Assembly (NCBI GenBank): GCA_039602395.1
Contig: JBCNJP010000003.1
Location: 18,115,237-18,179,236 of the forward strand
Direction: 5' to 3'
Source: Deinandra increscens subsp. villosa
Taxonomy: Eukaryota; Streptophyta; Magnoliopsida; Asterales; Asteraceae
DNA: 64,000 nt
Under the pieces are notes generated by a model, which did no database searches, was not told where the DNA came from, and was given only the letters and a program-made list of their open reading frames with translations. The position numbers and the translations under genes were made by a program. Numbering within the stretch: position 1 is the first letter of the stretch; each line of letters starts with the position of its first letter. Of the stretch, positions 51,900 through 61,965 are shown in pieces.

Positions 51900-54800
51900 A
51901 TGTCCGAACCAGATAACTCAGAACTGAGTTTACAACTAGCAAATACCATCAGTGGCCTCAAAACCCAGTCTCAAGTACCAAAACCCAGCCTCAAAAAATC
52001 AAAAGGAACGGGTGGCGAGAGGGGCAAAGCTGCTGCCGCCGTGGGTAGCTCCGCCAGCAGCGGCGGCGATGTGTTTCTAAATGGCGGCGGAAGAAGTGTG
52101 GGCAATGGCGAAAGTGGTGGCGGCGCAGTTCAAAGTTCCGGTGCGGTAAACGTCGATCGAACATCACGTGAATGTGGCGGATCTGAAGGTCACGTGAACA
52201 TGGATCAAAGTTTGTGTGAGTGGGCGGCTACATCAGGTAATTGGGGCGAGGATATCTCTTCTGCCCATCCAAACCCTACTTTTATTTTTAAAGAATTTAC
52301 ACAAAAACCCCTCCACAAATCCAACAAATGTCACCAAAGTTTTGAAAATTTCCAATCAACCCCTGGAGGATTAGGGGTTGCAAATATAGCCCAAAACTTT
52401 TGTAAAAACGAAGATACGTCATGGATTTTTGACTGCGGGGCCACCGATACCATGACATATGAAAGGTCAGATTTCATAACTGCCACTAAACCAAGAAAAA
52501 CACAAATTCAAACCGCCAATGGAGGTACTATGGATGTAAAAGATGGGGGAACTATAGAAATCTCACCAAACTTAAAACTATCTAACTGCCTCTATGTTCC
52601 CTCATTATCCTATAAACTCCTATCCATTAGTCATGTGACAAAAGAACTTAATTGTACCATTGTAATGCACCCTACCTTTTGTCTTATACAAGATATCAGG
52701 ACGGGAGCGATCATTGGGCGTGGCACTGAAAGACACGGGCTCTATTATGTGGACGAAGTGAATCGACGGGGGAATGTGATGTTAGCCCATGGTAGTGTTG
52801 ATAGAGAAGCTTGGTTATGGCATAGGAGATTAGGACATCCATCTACAGGTTATTTAAATATTTTATTTCCGAAATTAGTTTCTTCAAAAACATTATTGAA
52901 TTGTGAGACATGTGTCCTTGCCAAAAGTCATAGAAACACATTTAAACCAAATAATACCAGAGTTAATGTGCCATTTTCTCTAATTCACTCGGATGTATGG
53001 GGTCCAGCTCCTGTCAAGGGTGGGCAAAATTATCGTTTTTTCCTACTATTTGTAGACGATTGCACCCGAATGACATGGATATATTTTTTGAAACATAAAT
53101 CTGACGTGTTTGAGAAATTTACTAGTTTCTATGCAATGATTCAAAACCAATTTCAAAAACCTATTCAAATACTTCGCTCCGATAATGGAGGAGAGTTTGT
53201 TAACTCAACAATGAAACACTTCCTTGAAACTAAAGGAATCATTCATCAAACCACATGTCCCCACTCTCCTGAACAAAATGGAGTGGCAGAACGGAAAAAC
53301 CGGATTCTGTTGGAAATTACCCGAGCGCTTTTAATCGAATCCCAAGTCCCGCGAACTTTTTGGCCTGAAGCCCTTGCCACCGCGACCTACCTCATCAACC
53401 GTCTTCCAACCAAAATCCTCGAACTCAAGACCCCATTACAAGTCCTTACTGAATTTACCAATGTTCCACCAACACTCACCTTGCAACCAAGAATATTCGG
53501 TTGTACGGTTTTTGTTCATATACCAAAAACACACAGAACCAAACTTGACCCGTGTGCGGAAAAATGTGTGTTTGTGGGATATGAGGTTAATAAAAAGGGA
53601 TATAGATGTTACAACCCTAGCACAAAGCACATGTACACAACCATGGATTGCAACTTTCTAGAAACGGAGTACTTTTATAACTCCCAACTCAGTGGTCAGG
53701 GGGAGATGGAAGAATTAGACACACTGAGCTGGATGCGAACCTACCCATCTTCTGAAGATACCCCTCAAAACACCAGAGAAGAAGAAGAGTCACTCTCACC
53801 AATCACTCAGTCCGAGCCCGAGTCCACCAGTGCCACTACCCCTGAGATGTCTCCAAACCTGGTACCTGAGGTAAGTAACTCAACTGAAATTCATGATCAG
53901 TGCATTACTAATAATAATCATGAGACAGCTAATAATAAAGAGAATGAGCATCCTCATGAGACATCTAACAATGAAGAGAATGAGCATCCTCATGAGACAA
54001 CTAACAATGACGAGAATGAGCATCCATCAACTTCTGAAGAGATGGACGAAGGCTATATACTTCCACCACGAGCTAATAGAGGAGTCCCACCAAAGCGCTA
54101 CATTCCTCAAAAACAAACTAAAGGAGGGAGGTACCCTATGGCAAACATCGCCACTGGAAATCTATCACAAGAAGCAAGAGCCTTCAGCGCTGCCTTATAC
54201 ATGGAAGATATTCCAAACACTGTGGAACAAGCGATGGAATCAAAACAATGGAAAGAGGCCATGAAACGTGAGATGGATGCATTGATGAAGAATAATACAT
54301 GGGAAAAATCCCTCCTTCCTCCAGGAAAGAAAACTGTCGGGTGTCGATGGTTGTTTACCATCAAACATAAAGCTGATGGCTCGATCGAAAGATATAAAGC
54401 CCGATTGGTGGCCAAAGGGTACACCCAGACATATGGGATTGACTACTCTGAAACGTTTTCCCCTGTCGCTAAGTTTGACACTATAAGAGTCCTATTCTCA
54501 GTCGCCGCTAATAAAGGATGGCACCTCCATCAGTTTGACGTAAAGAATGCCTTCCTACACGGGGAACTAAAAGAAGAAGTCTACATGGAAGCTCCTCCAG
54601 GATTCAAAGATGAATTTAATAAGGGAGAGGTATGTCGTCTTAAAAGATCATTGTACGGGCTCAAACAATCTCCTCGTGCATGGTTTGGGAAATTCACATT
54701 AGCTATGAAGAAATATGGGTTCAAACAAAGCAATTCTGACCACACCCTCTTTCTCAAACGAAAAGGGGGTAAGGTGACATGCTTGATCATATATGTTGAC

Positions 54801-55760
54801 GATATGATTATCACTGGCAATGATGAAGAAGAGATGCGAAGACTGAAGAATAACTTGTTTACGGAATTTGAGATGAAAGACCTTGGAAGACTAAAATACT
54901 TCCTTGGTATAGAAGTACTCAGATCAAAACAAGGAATATTCATTTGTCAGAAAAAATATATCCTTGATTTATTGGCTGAAACTGGGATGATAGATTGCAA
55001 ACCCGCAGAGACCCCCATGATGGTAAATCATAAACTTCATATGGAGGAAGGTGCAAATCTAGCAAATAAAGAAAGTTACCAAAGAATGGTAGGGAAACTA
55101 ATATACCTCTCACACACCCGACCTGACATAGCTTACGCAGTTGGAGTAGTAAGTAAATTTATGCATCAGCCTCAAACATCTCATATGGAAGCAGTATGGA
55201 GAATCATCAGGTATCTTAAGGGAACTATTGGGCATGGTGTTCTATTCAAAGCAAATGGAAATCTTGACATCCTTGGATACACTGATGCGGACTGGGCAGG
55301 AGATAAGGGGGATAGACGATCAACTTCAGGCTATTTTACCATCGTTGGTGGAAATTTAGTCACATGGAAGAGCAAGAAACAGAAGGTTGTGGCGTTGTCA
55401 AGTGCAGAAGCTGAATTACGTGGAGTTGCTCGAGGATTAGCAGAAATTTTATGGATTCGGAAACTCCTAACCGAGATCGGATTTCCCACACATAAACCAA
55501 GCAAAATCATGTGTGACAATGAAGCGGCAATCCAAATTGCCGAGAATCCCGTCCAACATGACCGTACAAAACACGTTGAGGTTGACAGACATTTCATCAA
55601 AGAGAAAATCGAGGCAGGCATAATCGAGCTCCCATTCGTAAAATCAAACGAACAATTGGCCGACATTCTGACCAAAGCAGTCAATGGAAAATCATTTGGT
55701 GAATGTTTGGGCAAGTTAAGCATTGGAGACCCGACTGCTCAACTTGAGGGGGGGTGTTAA
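51900..55760 (+). CDS. Copia polyprotein with PR, IN, RT, RNase H; gag missing
   Basis: 1,286 codons without a stop. Residues 1-165 are Gly/Ser/Ala-rich and lack the gag helical domain and zinc knuckle. Protease reads D178-C-G (WIFDCGATDTM) where D-S/T-G is expected. The integrase zinc region (WLWHRRLGHP...CETCVLAKSH) and D,D,E core (HSDVWGP, RSDNGGEF, EQNGVAERKNR) look complete. RT has KARLVAKGYTQ, FDVKNAFLHG and YVDDMI at ~965. RNase H has TDADWAGD, SSAEAEL and DNEAAI. The C-terminus overlaps the PPT, and the TAA stop is made by the first bases of the 3' LTR (TGTTAA). Confidence 0.93.
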   Translation: MSEPDNSELSLQLANTISGLKTQSQVPKPSLKKSKGTGGERGKAAAAVGSSASSGGDVFLNGGGRSVGNGESGGGAVQSSGAVNVDRTSRECGGSEGHVNMDQSLCEWAATSGNWGEDISSAHPNPTFIFKEFTQKPLHKSNKCHQSFENFQSTPGGLGVANIAQNFCKNEDTSWIFDCGATDTMTYERSDFITATKPRKTQIQTANGGTMDVKDGGTIEISPNLKLSNCLYVPSLSYKLLSISHVTKELNCTIVMHPTFCLIQDIRTGAIIGRGTERHGLYYVDEVNRRGNVMLAHGSVDREAWLWHRRLGHPSTGYLNILFPKLVSSKTLLNCETCVLAKSHRNTFKPNNTRVNVPFSLIHSDVWGPAPVKGGQNYRFFLLFVDDCTRMTWIYFLKHKSDVFEKFTSFYAMIQNQFQKPIQILRSDNGGEFVNSTMKHFLETKGIIHQTTCPHSPEQNGVAERKNRILLEITRALLIESQVPRTFWPEALATATYLINRLPTKILELKTPLQVLTEFTNVPPTLTLQPRIFGCTVFVHIPKTHRTKLDPCAEKCVFVGYEVNKKGYRCYNPSTKHMYTTMDCNFLETEYFYNSQLSGQGEMEELDTLSWMRTYPSSEDTPQNTREEEESLSPITQSEPESTSATTPEMSPNLVPEVSNSTEIHDQCITNNNHETANNKENEHPHETSNNEENEHPHETTNNDENEHPSTSEEMDEGYILPPRANRGVPPKRYIPQKQTKGGRYPMANIATGNLSQEARAFSAALYMEDIPNTVEQAMESKQWKEAMKREMDALMKNNTWEKSLLPPGKKTVGCRWLFTIKHKADGSIERYKARLVAKGYTQTYGIDYSETFSPVAKFDTIRVLFSVAANKGWHLHQFDVKNAFLHGELKEEVYMEAPPGFKDEFNKGEVCRLKRSLYGLKQSPRAWFGKFTLAMKKYGFKQSNSDHTLFLKRKGGKVTCLIIYVDDMIITGNDEEEMRRLKNNLFTEFEMKDLGRLKYFLGIEVLRSKQGIFICQKKYILDLLAETGMIDCKPAETPMMVNHKLHMEEGANLANKESYQRMVGKLIYLSHTRPDIAYAVGVVSKFMHQPQTSHMEAVWRIIRYLKGTIGHGVLFKANGNLDILGYTDADWAGDKGDRRSTSGYFTIVGGNLVTWKSKKQKVVALSSAEAELRGVARGLAEILWIRKLLTEIGFPTHKPSKIMCDNEAAIQIAENPVQHDRTKHVEVDRHFIKEKIEAGIIELPFVKSNEQLADILTKAVNGKSFGECLGKLSIGDPTAQLEGGC

Positions 55761-55972
55761 AATAAGAAAGTCAGAAATGGTTTTTTGGAGGGTCAAAAGG
55801 GATCAGAATTATAGCTCATCTCTTCCCAATTACTATGCAATCACAGCTGTCAAGTTTAATTCCTTTCCATGTTCGATTGTCTAGCCCAACTATAAATTGT
55901 AATGTTCTCTTTATGTTTGATTATCAAGTAAACAAACACTTTCTTACCTCTTTGATTCCATACAAGCTATCA
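55755..55972 (+). repeat. 3' LTR of the compact Copia
   Basis: 218 bp, one apparent difference from the 5' LTR. It supplies the stop codon of the ORF. Confidence 0.95.
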
Positions 55973-55977
55973 AGTTG

Positions 55978-57400
55978 TTGTATTTAACTGTTGTTTTTAT
56001 TTTATCACCAGCTTTGTTATTAGCACAAGATTCACACGAATTGATGTTTTTTTTTGTTGCAACATGTGGCAGTTATTTGCAGCATGATTGGTTATTTTCA
56101 TAGGTTATTCTGATTATGTTTAATGTTCGCACTCCACTATTTTATAAGTAGTACCTTTAATCTACATTGATATTAGAACAAACTTTGATGAATGTTTTGG
56201 GTTATAACCTTTATTCTACATTAATATAACATTTATTCTAACTTGATTAGTTGATTAAAAATATCATGATCCGGAATCCATGTGTCTCAGAAATGATATT
56301 TGATGTATTTATGGCCTTGTATGTCAACAAAACCATTTACAATATGGCTTATAATTGTGGGTCAATTTTTAACATTTTGAGGCTCCGATTTATCTTATTT
56401 GACCTCAAAAGTCAAAATATAACAATTATGGAACAAATGAAGCACATTAGAAACTACAATTGAGTACTTACCTCCTAAAGAAATCATATGATGCAGATAG
56501 AGTTGGCTTTGTGGGTCAGAAAACAAGTTATAATCTGATGCAGATGGAGGTGGTCTTGTGGGTCATGAAATCTGTGTTGGCAACTATTTTGTGCAGTCCA
56601 AAAAAGAGATCATCCAGTTATACATGTGTTTGGAGATTTTAATATTAGCACATGATGGGTTACTATCTATAACTTATTTGCAGCTTGCATTCCTGTTTAA
56701 TATGATCATTAGCAGTACATATATTGTTGTTGAAGTTATTTTCCACGCAAATTGTTGTATGGCTAAAAAGGTAAAAATCCTATTATGCTGTGATATTAGC
56801 AAAAGAATAGATTTCATATGTATGATGTCATTGGTTATTTTAATATTAGTACCAGCTCTGTTGGTTTGTGAGAGTTATTTGTAGCCTGCACATATAATAT
56901 GGGATTGGTTACTTTTTACACGAGTTATTGTTTGGCTGAACGACAATGGACCAAAATTAACCATCTAAATGTTATTTTCGAGTAGGCCAAGATTCATGCT
57001 GGTCAGCGACGGTTTTTATACCTTTGGGTCAGAAAAGATATTTCATGTATGTTTGGCTTTGTGGAACACAAAAGCAGTTACAATATGGCAATTATTTTTT
57101 TGCAGATCGAAAACACTAGATAAAAATTAATCTGTTTTGGTAATCCTAGTATAATCTGATGTCAGAGCAGTCCTTCCTTTTCAAGCAAGCTCATAGTTGC
57201 TCATAACATGTCGAAACAAGAATTTTTTTTACATGAATTGATGTTTGGCTCAAGAACTAGTAAACAGAAATTAACAATCCTATTATAACGTGATACTAGC
57301 AACATCTTTTACACGTTTGGCCCGTTTTCAAAAAGCTCGTATATGGAATTCCAATATATTAGAAGAGGATTGGTTAAAACTTAAAAGTAAGTAAAAAAAA
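55978..57400. other. AT-rich stretch, no gene recognised
   Basis: Several similar phrases recur (GATTGGTTACTTTTT, GAATTGATGTTTGGCT, TCCTATTATRNYGTGATA), suggesting old internal duplication. Open frames of 60-108 codons show no domain. The stretch could be intronic or intergenic. Confidence 0.5.
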
Positions 57401-57401
57401 A

Positions 57402-57470
57402 GGGACGCAAAGATTCGAACACGTTACCTCTACTAAGGAGGTGAAGGCCTTAGCCATCTGATCCATTGTT
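57402..57470 (-). ncRNA. tRNA-like sequence (SINE head or decayed tRNA)
   Basis: On the minus strand GGATCAGATGGCTAAGGCC resembles a D-arm/box A, CACCTCCTTAGTAGAGG an anticodon-arm region, and GTGTTCGAATCTTTGCG a T-arm with box B GTTCGAATC. CCCTTTTTTTTT, a pol III-type terminator, follows. The acceptor ends do not pair well and no CCA-compatible stem is evident, so a functional tRNA is unlikely; a tRNA-derived SINE or relic is more plausible. Confidence 0.4.
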
Positions 57471-57599
57471 AACCATAAGAATAACAATCCACATTATATT
57501 ATTTAATAGATGAAAGAGTGTTTTTTTCCTTCTAGAAGAAAGTTGCCTAATAATACTCCAATCAATGTATAAGTAGTGTATTTAGTTAAAATAGGCGTG

Positions 57600-58290
57600 C
57601 TGCAATCGTCACACACCTACTTCTCAATTGATTGCCTCCAAAATAGAAATCCAGACGCGATGATTGAGGGAAATCACCATCTGAATGCTAAGAGTGGCAA
57701 TTGCTATCGACAATCTTTAAGATAAGCTGAATTTGGGGCAAATAATTGTCTCTGAAGCCCATTTCCGGCAAGAGTTTGATCGACATGAAAAAGAGAAAGT
57801 GAATTTGAGGCAAATAGTTGTCTCTCTGAATCACATTTTGGGCTGTGATTGTTCTCAAATCAATTACTTCACCTTGGCTTATAAATTTCTTTCCAAGATG
57901 GATGCTGTGAAGCAACTAATTACCTCATGGCAAAAGAACAGCAGCCGCCCATCTATGCGGTGACATCCTGCTCCCACTGCAACAAAATTATCGGCCTCAA
58001 CAAAGCAATGCACATGTACAGGTACATGTATATAACAGAAAAAAGTAATATTTCATAACAGAAATTGTTTGTTTATTCACACATTATCTTGTATTTCAAG
58101 ATTTTTCCTTTGAATTTATGAATAACCTTGATCAAGTTGTTTTGGATATTATATATACATTTTTGACTAACTATAAATCTTGGATGTGACAGGGACCTTG
58201 CCTTCTGCACCTTATGGTGCAGGGCACGGCAGATGGAGGTTGATGGGTTTCAGTTGGAGGAAAAAACTCGCAAGAATTAGTTTCAGTTTG
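57600..58290 (+). pseudogene. Possible exon remnant, perhaps RPA-like
   Basis: An open stretch at 57927-58019 reads MAKEQQPPIYAVTSCSHCNK then IIGLNKAMHMY and ends at CAG|GTACATG, a donor-like site. GATGTGACAG|GGACC at ~58190 could be an acceptor, giving DLAFCTLWCRARQ. PxYAVTSCxxCNK recalls the C-terminal zinc/OB-fold region of replication protein A1-like proteins, but the match is short. The palindrome CTGCACCTTATGGTGCAG lies at 58216-58233. Low certainty. Confidence 0.22.
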
Positions 58291-58328
58291 TTTAGAAATA
58301 AGTTGGATGTTGATGCCTCATATGGCTT

Positions 58329-58528
58329 ATGTTTAAAATTATAATTCAGCCTATTAAAGATGTGTTTGAACTTCTTCCAGTGATTATTGAGTATTGGAAT
58401 TTGGTTGGAATAAGGTTGTGGAATAATGGGAGGGGTTATGGTACTGTTGACTTTCTGATGACACTTGCCTTTCATTGTCAAAGTGATGATTTTTATTGGC
58501 ACTATTATGATAGTGGTGAGGACATTTA
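58329..58528 (+). other. Unrecognised open frame
   Basis: 66 codons (FELLPVIIEYWNLVG, DFLMTLAFHCQSDDFYWHYY) with natural-looking composition, ending just before the Tourist-like MITE. It may belong to the same decayed locus as 58935-59100 and 59964-60230 (similar SQAVDYWI / GQTVDFWI phrases). Function unknown. Confidence 0.3.
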
Positions 58529-58931
58529 GGGCATGTTTGGCTAACCATTTAAAAATGGCTTATTAACTTATTGGCTTTTTAAAAAGTCAATAAATCAAAA
58601 ATATTGTTTGACAACTCAAAAGCACTTTTCATTTTAACTTTTGGTAAATGGTGGAAAAGTTGTTTCTAAAAGCCAAAAAATCCTGGGTTTTGGAAGTGCT
58701 TTTAGCTTTTTGATGGTGCAATTACTATAGTACCCTTATTTAACCTTATATTCACCTAACATTATACCCACATAACCCCATTTTAGTCATTTTACTTATA
58801 AAATAAACAATCCCACCATAAAAGCTAATCCAAACATTTTTTTAACAACTCCTTTTTAAAAAGTCATAAGTCAATAAGTTATTTTTGACAAAATGTGCTT
58901 TTACACTCAAAAGGTTCTACCAAACATACTC
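58529..58931. mobile_element. Tourist-like (PIF/Harbinger) MITE
   Basis: 403 bp with inverted ends GGGCATGTTTGGCTAACC and, reversed, GAGTATGTTTGGTAGAACC, plus 3-bp TSD TTA (58526-58528 and 58932-58934). The ends and TSD fit the Tourist class. The interior contains mirrored TTTTTAAAAAGTCAATAA blocks. No coding sequence. Confidence 0.85.
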
Positions 58932-59155
58932 TTAAATCTCATATGGAATGGTTTAATCAGAGGTTGTTTCAGAATGTATCTTACATGTTTTAACCAGGGA
59001 AAGAACATGATTGCTTTTAAATATATTTTAGGCATCTTTGACTTTTGTAGTCAAGCAGTTGACTATTGGATTTAACAGATAGGACAATTGGTGATGTTGA
59101 GTTTTCTGGAGGGTTGCTAGGTTGTTTTGGATATGACTAGATATATTATTCACTG

Positions 59156-59889
59156 TAGGGGTGTTTAACGAATCGAATTTCAAATACTCTAGTAATTCGA
59201 ATCGAATTATTCGAATTTCAACTTTTAAAACCTGGATTCAAAATTCGATTCGAATTCGAAATAGATTCGTCGAATCGAATCGAATTCGAATTCGGAATAG
59301 AAAATCCAATTCGAAATTCGCTTCGATTCGTATTTAGATTTCGAATTCGAATCGAATACGAATCGAGTACGAATCAAATCGAAATAAACTCATTTTAAAT
59401 TGAAATAAAAACACATGTTTTAATTTTATTTTCAAAACTAATAAAAACTTAAAATATTATAGTAAAAAATACAAATCTATATAAGTATAAAACTAATAAA
59501 CATCCAAAAGATTTAAAATTTATAATTTTTTAGGAAAATGGATTCGTGAATAGGAATAAAACGTTTCAAGTTTCAAGGGTTATTTTAAATTTTAATACTT
59601 TTGAAATATGACGTGAATTATAATAATTCAAAGTAATTTAAAATATTTTTATAAATATTATATTTATATATGAATATATATGTATATATAATTATTTCTA
59701 ATTCGAACTTCGAATCGAATCGAATAGAAAATCTCAAATTCTAATTCTATTCGAAATTTGATATTAGACGTCGAATCGAATCGAATTCGAATTTGAAATA
59801 TCGAACCGAATTTCGAACTGCTCATTTTCGAATTGAATGGAACTGAATTCCGAGTTCTTCGAATCGGATTCGAAATCTGAACACCCTTT
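59156..59889. mobile_element. hAT-like MITE with GAATCGAATT-array ends
   Basis: 734 bp with ends TAGGGGTGTTTA and, reversed, AAAGGGTGTTCA, and a perfect 8-bp TSD ATTCACTG (59148-59155 and 59890-59897). The first ~240 bp and last ~190 bp are arrays of GAATCGAATTCGAA-like units; the centre is AT-rich. It has the same architecture as the MITE at 21451-22132, with a different hexamer. Confidence 0.93.
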
Positions 59890-59963
59890 ATTCACTGTGT
59901 TAGTTCGTCTGGTCAAACTATTGACTTTTCTAGTCAAACAGTTTTTTTTTTTGGATACATCCA

Positions 59964-60230
59964 TTGTATCTTATAACATTGGTTTCTGGTCAAACTGTTG
60001 ATTTTTGGATATTTGAGTTGGCCTTATTGGGCAAAGTTGTTGGGATAAGTATTCAGCAGCAGAGTTTGGGAGATATGTTGATTATTAGGGATGTTATTGA
60101 GTTCGTTGATGGTTTTGATCTGGATGTGTATAGGAAGATGGATATGTATGATGCTCCGAATGATTATGAATGCATTGATTTGGATTGGTTCATTATTCAA
60201 GATAAAGGAAGAAGAAAAAAACAACACTAG
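59964..60230 (+). other. Unrecognised open frame, possibly decayed gene
   Basis: 88 codons (GQTVDFWIFELALLGKVVG, MLIIRDVIEFVDGFDLDVYR, DYECIDLDWF). Codon use looks protein-like, and related phrases occur at 59040-59110 before the MITE, so a locus seems to have been broken by MITEs and duplication. Downstream, 60470-60600 has a similar piece (RLVIHENWDCDRLAKKGPYV). Not assigned to a family. Confidence 0.3.
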
Positions 60231-60345
60231 CCAGAAGCTAGAAACAACATTACAAAGGAAGAAGAAAAAAACAAGAAAGAAACGAACAACCGAGGGAAGA
60301 GACCACAACCCTAGCCAGAAGCTAAAAACAACATTACAACATTAC
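60220..60345. repeat. Small tandem duplication, CTAGCCAGAAGCTA
   Basis: CACTAGCCAGAAGCTAGAAACAACATTACAA and a near-copy 80 bp later. The core resembles ACTAGCAAGAAGCTAG in the LINE fragment at 49078-49094, so both may derive from a LINE 3' UTR. Confidence 0.5.
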
Positions 60346-60599
60346 AAGGGTTGTTTTGGATATGACATATGACTAGATATATTATTCAAGATAAATGTTT
60401 GATTGCTAAAAGGGAAGGTTTCTTTTATTTGTTTCGGTCACGAGGATGATCTTATGTTGGGTTTGGATGATGTTATTGGTATGGAATATGGATGAACCCG
60501 ATTTTATGCGCCTTGTTATTCATGAGAATTGGGACTGTGATAGATTGGCTAAGAAAGGCCCATATGTTAATGGTTAGCAGAGCACGATGGATGGGATTA

Positions 60600-60778
60600 A
60601 GCATCTAACACATTAGTTGGCTTTTATTAGGTCATAGTATGTTTGTGTTGTATTGGTGTGTTTTCTTGTTTAGTATTACTATAGTTAGATGGATTGTGCA
60701 TGTGGTTCTAGACCCATGTTATAGATTTAAGATTGCTTTTATTTGAGGTAAATGCCGTTCGAAAAAGAAAAAAAAAAG
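60600..60778 (+). mobile_element. LINE-like 3' end with poly-A
   Basis: It ends GGTAAATGCCGTTCGAAAAA and then an A-rich run to 60777, the same TGCCGTTC-A(n) pattern as the LINE fragment at 49037-49108. The upstream limit is uncertain and no RT or endonuclease was seen, so it is severely 5'-truncated. Confidence 0.5.
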
Positions 60779-60921
60779 TAAACAATAGTTAAGGGGAAAT
60801 TTCTTTTATTGTGTTACCTTTTATTACTGTTTGTATTCTATTGTTCTTTTTTATGAAGAGTTTTAGGGAAGTTTGTGATATCCACAATAGGTGGAATCAC
60901 CTCTATAAATAATGAGATAAA
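60779..60921 (-). repeat. Probable part of the 3' LTR of the right-hand Copia
   Basis: On the minus strand, CATTATTTATAGAGGTGATT and CCACCTATTGTGGATATC follow the pol end and its PPT (CTTGAGGGGGATAATAG near 61000). The LTR limits could not be fixed because its partner lies outside the window. Confidence 0.4.
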
Positions 60922-61965
60922 TTACACATAGATACAAAAGAAATAAAAGAATGCACCTAAGCCCCTAGAGTAAATGTTAATCATAAATACTTCTATTATC
61001 CCCCTCAAGCGAGAAGGTGGTGATCCCAAACGAAGCAAGTCACGAAAAAACTCAAACTGAGGCTTCGGGAGGCTCTTGGTAAAGATATCAGCAACTTGGA
61101 GCTTGGTAGGTATAAACTGAGTGTGTAATTTACCAGATGTAACAAGTTCTCGAACAAAGTGGTAGTCTATGTCAATATGTTTAGCGCGCTTGTGAGAGAC
61201 AGGATTTTGGCTGAGAAAGACAGCACTTTGATTGTCACATAGGAGAGTTGGCCGGTCTGGCGGGAGCGCATGCAATTCCCGTAATAAGTGCGTGACCCGA
61301 ACGATTTCAGCAGCGGTATTTGCCATGGCCCGATATTCAGATTCGCAGCTGGAGCGAGCAACAGTCGGCTGCTTTTTGGCACTCCAAGAGATGAGATTTC
61401 CACCAAGAAAAATGGAATATCCATAGGTAGATCGTCTAGTTTCGATACAGCGAGCCCAATCCGCATCAGAGTAGCCCAAAATGGTAGGAGTTTGGGCTTT
61501 TGAGAATGTAAGCCCATAATCAAGTGTTCCTTTGATGTAACGAAGGATGCGTTTGACGTGCTGATAATGCAAGACAGTGGGATGTTGTAAAAACTGGCTG
61601 ACTTGATTAACAGCATAAGAAATATCAGGTCGAGTAATGGTCAAATACTGCAGTGCACCAACCAAGGACCTGTAAAGAGTAGGATCATCAAAAGGTTCAC
61701 CAATAGAAGAGAAGGTTACATTGGTCACAAGGGGAGTAGCCATAGGCTTTGCATCAACCATTTTCGCACGAGCAAGTATGTCTTTGGCATACTTGGATTG
61801 GCTAAGAAATAGTTTGCCTTGCGTTTGTGTTACTTCAAGTCCAAGGAAATAACTAAGATGGCCAAGATCTTTTGTTGAGAACTCCGAGTTGAGCGTCTTG
61901 ATAAAAGAACGAATGATCTTCTCTTGGTTACCGGTTATGATAAGATCATCGACATAGGCCAACAA
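60922..61965 (-). pseudogene. Copia pol, RT C-terminus and RNase H
   Basis: 347 codons starting in the RT catalytic block LAYVDDLIITGN, then KDLGHLSYFLGLEV, LQYLTITRPDISYAV and RNase H (YSDADWARCIETRRST, SSCESEYRAMAN, LLCDNQSAVFLSQNP, KHIDIDYHFVREL). The usual end, LGSPPSRLRG, is followed by read-on into the PPT/LTR. It is out of frame with the upstream part at 61935-63998 because of one missing base near 62140. Confidence 0.9.

Larger units (their letters stand above)
51575..55972 (+). mobile_element. Compact 4.4 kb Ty1/copia, gag-deficient
   Basis: LTRs of 218 bp (51575-51792 and 55755-55972) differ at one site by eye (ATTACAGC vs ATTATAGC). Perfect TSD AGTTG (51570-51574 and 55973-55977). 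PBS TGGCATCAGAGC directly follows the 5' LTR; a PPT, TTGAGGGGGGG, precedes the 3' LTR. One ORF fills the interior. It is young and has a full pol but almost no gag, so particles would have to come from elsewhere. Confidence 0.95.

Noticed and set aside
54107..55723. Minus-strand ORFs of 105-130 codons within the compact Copia
   Set aside because: They are shadows of the conserved pol frame on the plus strand.
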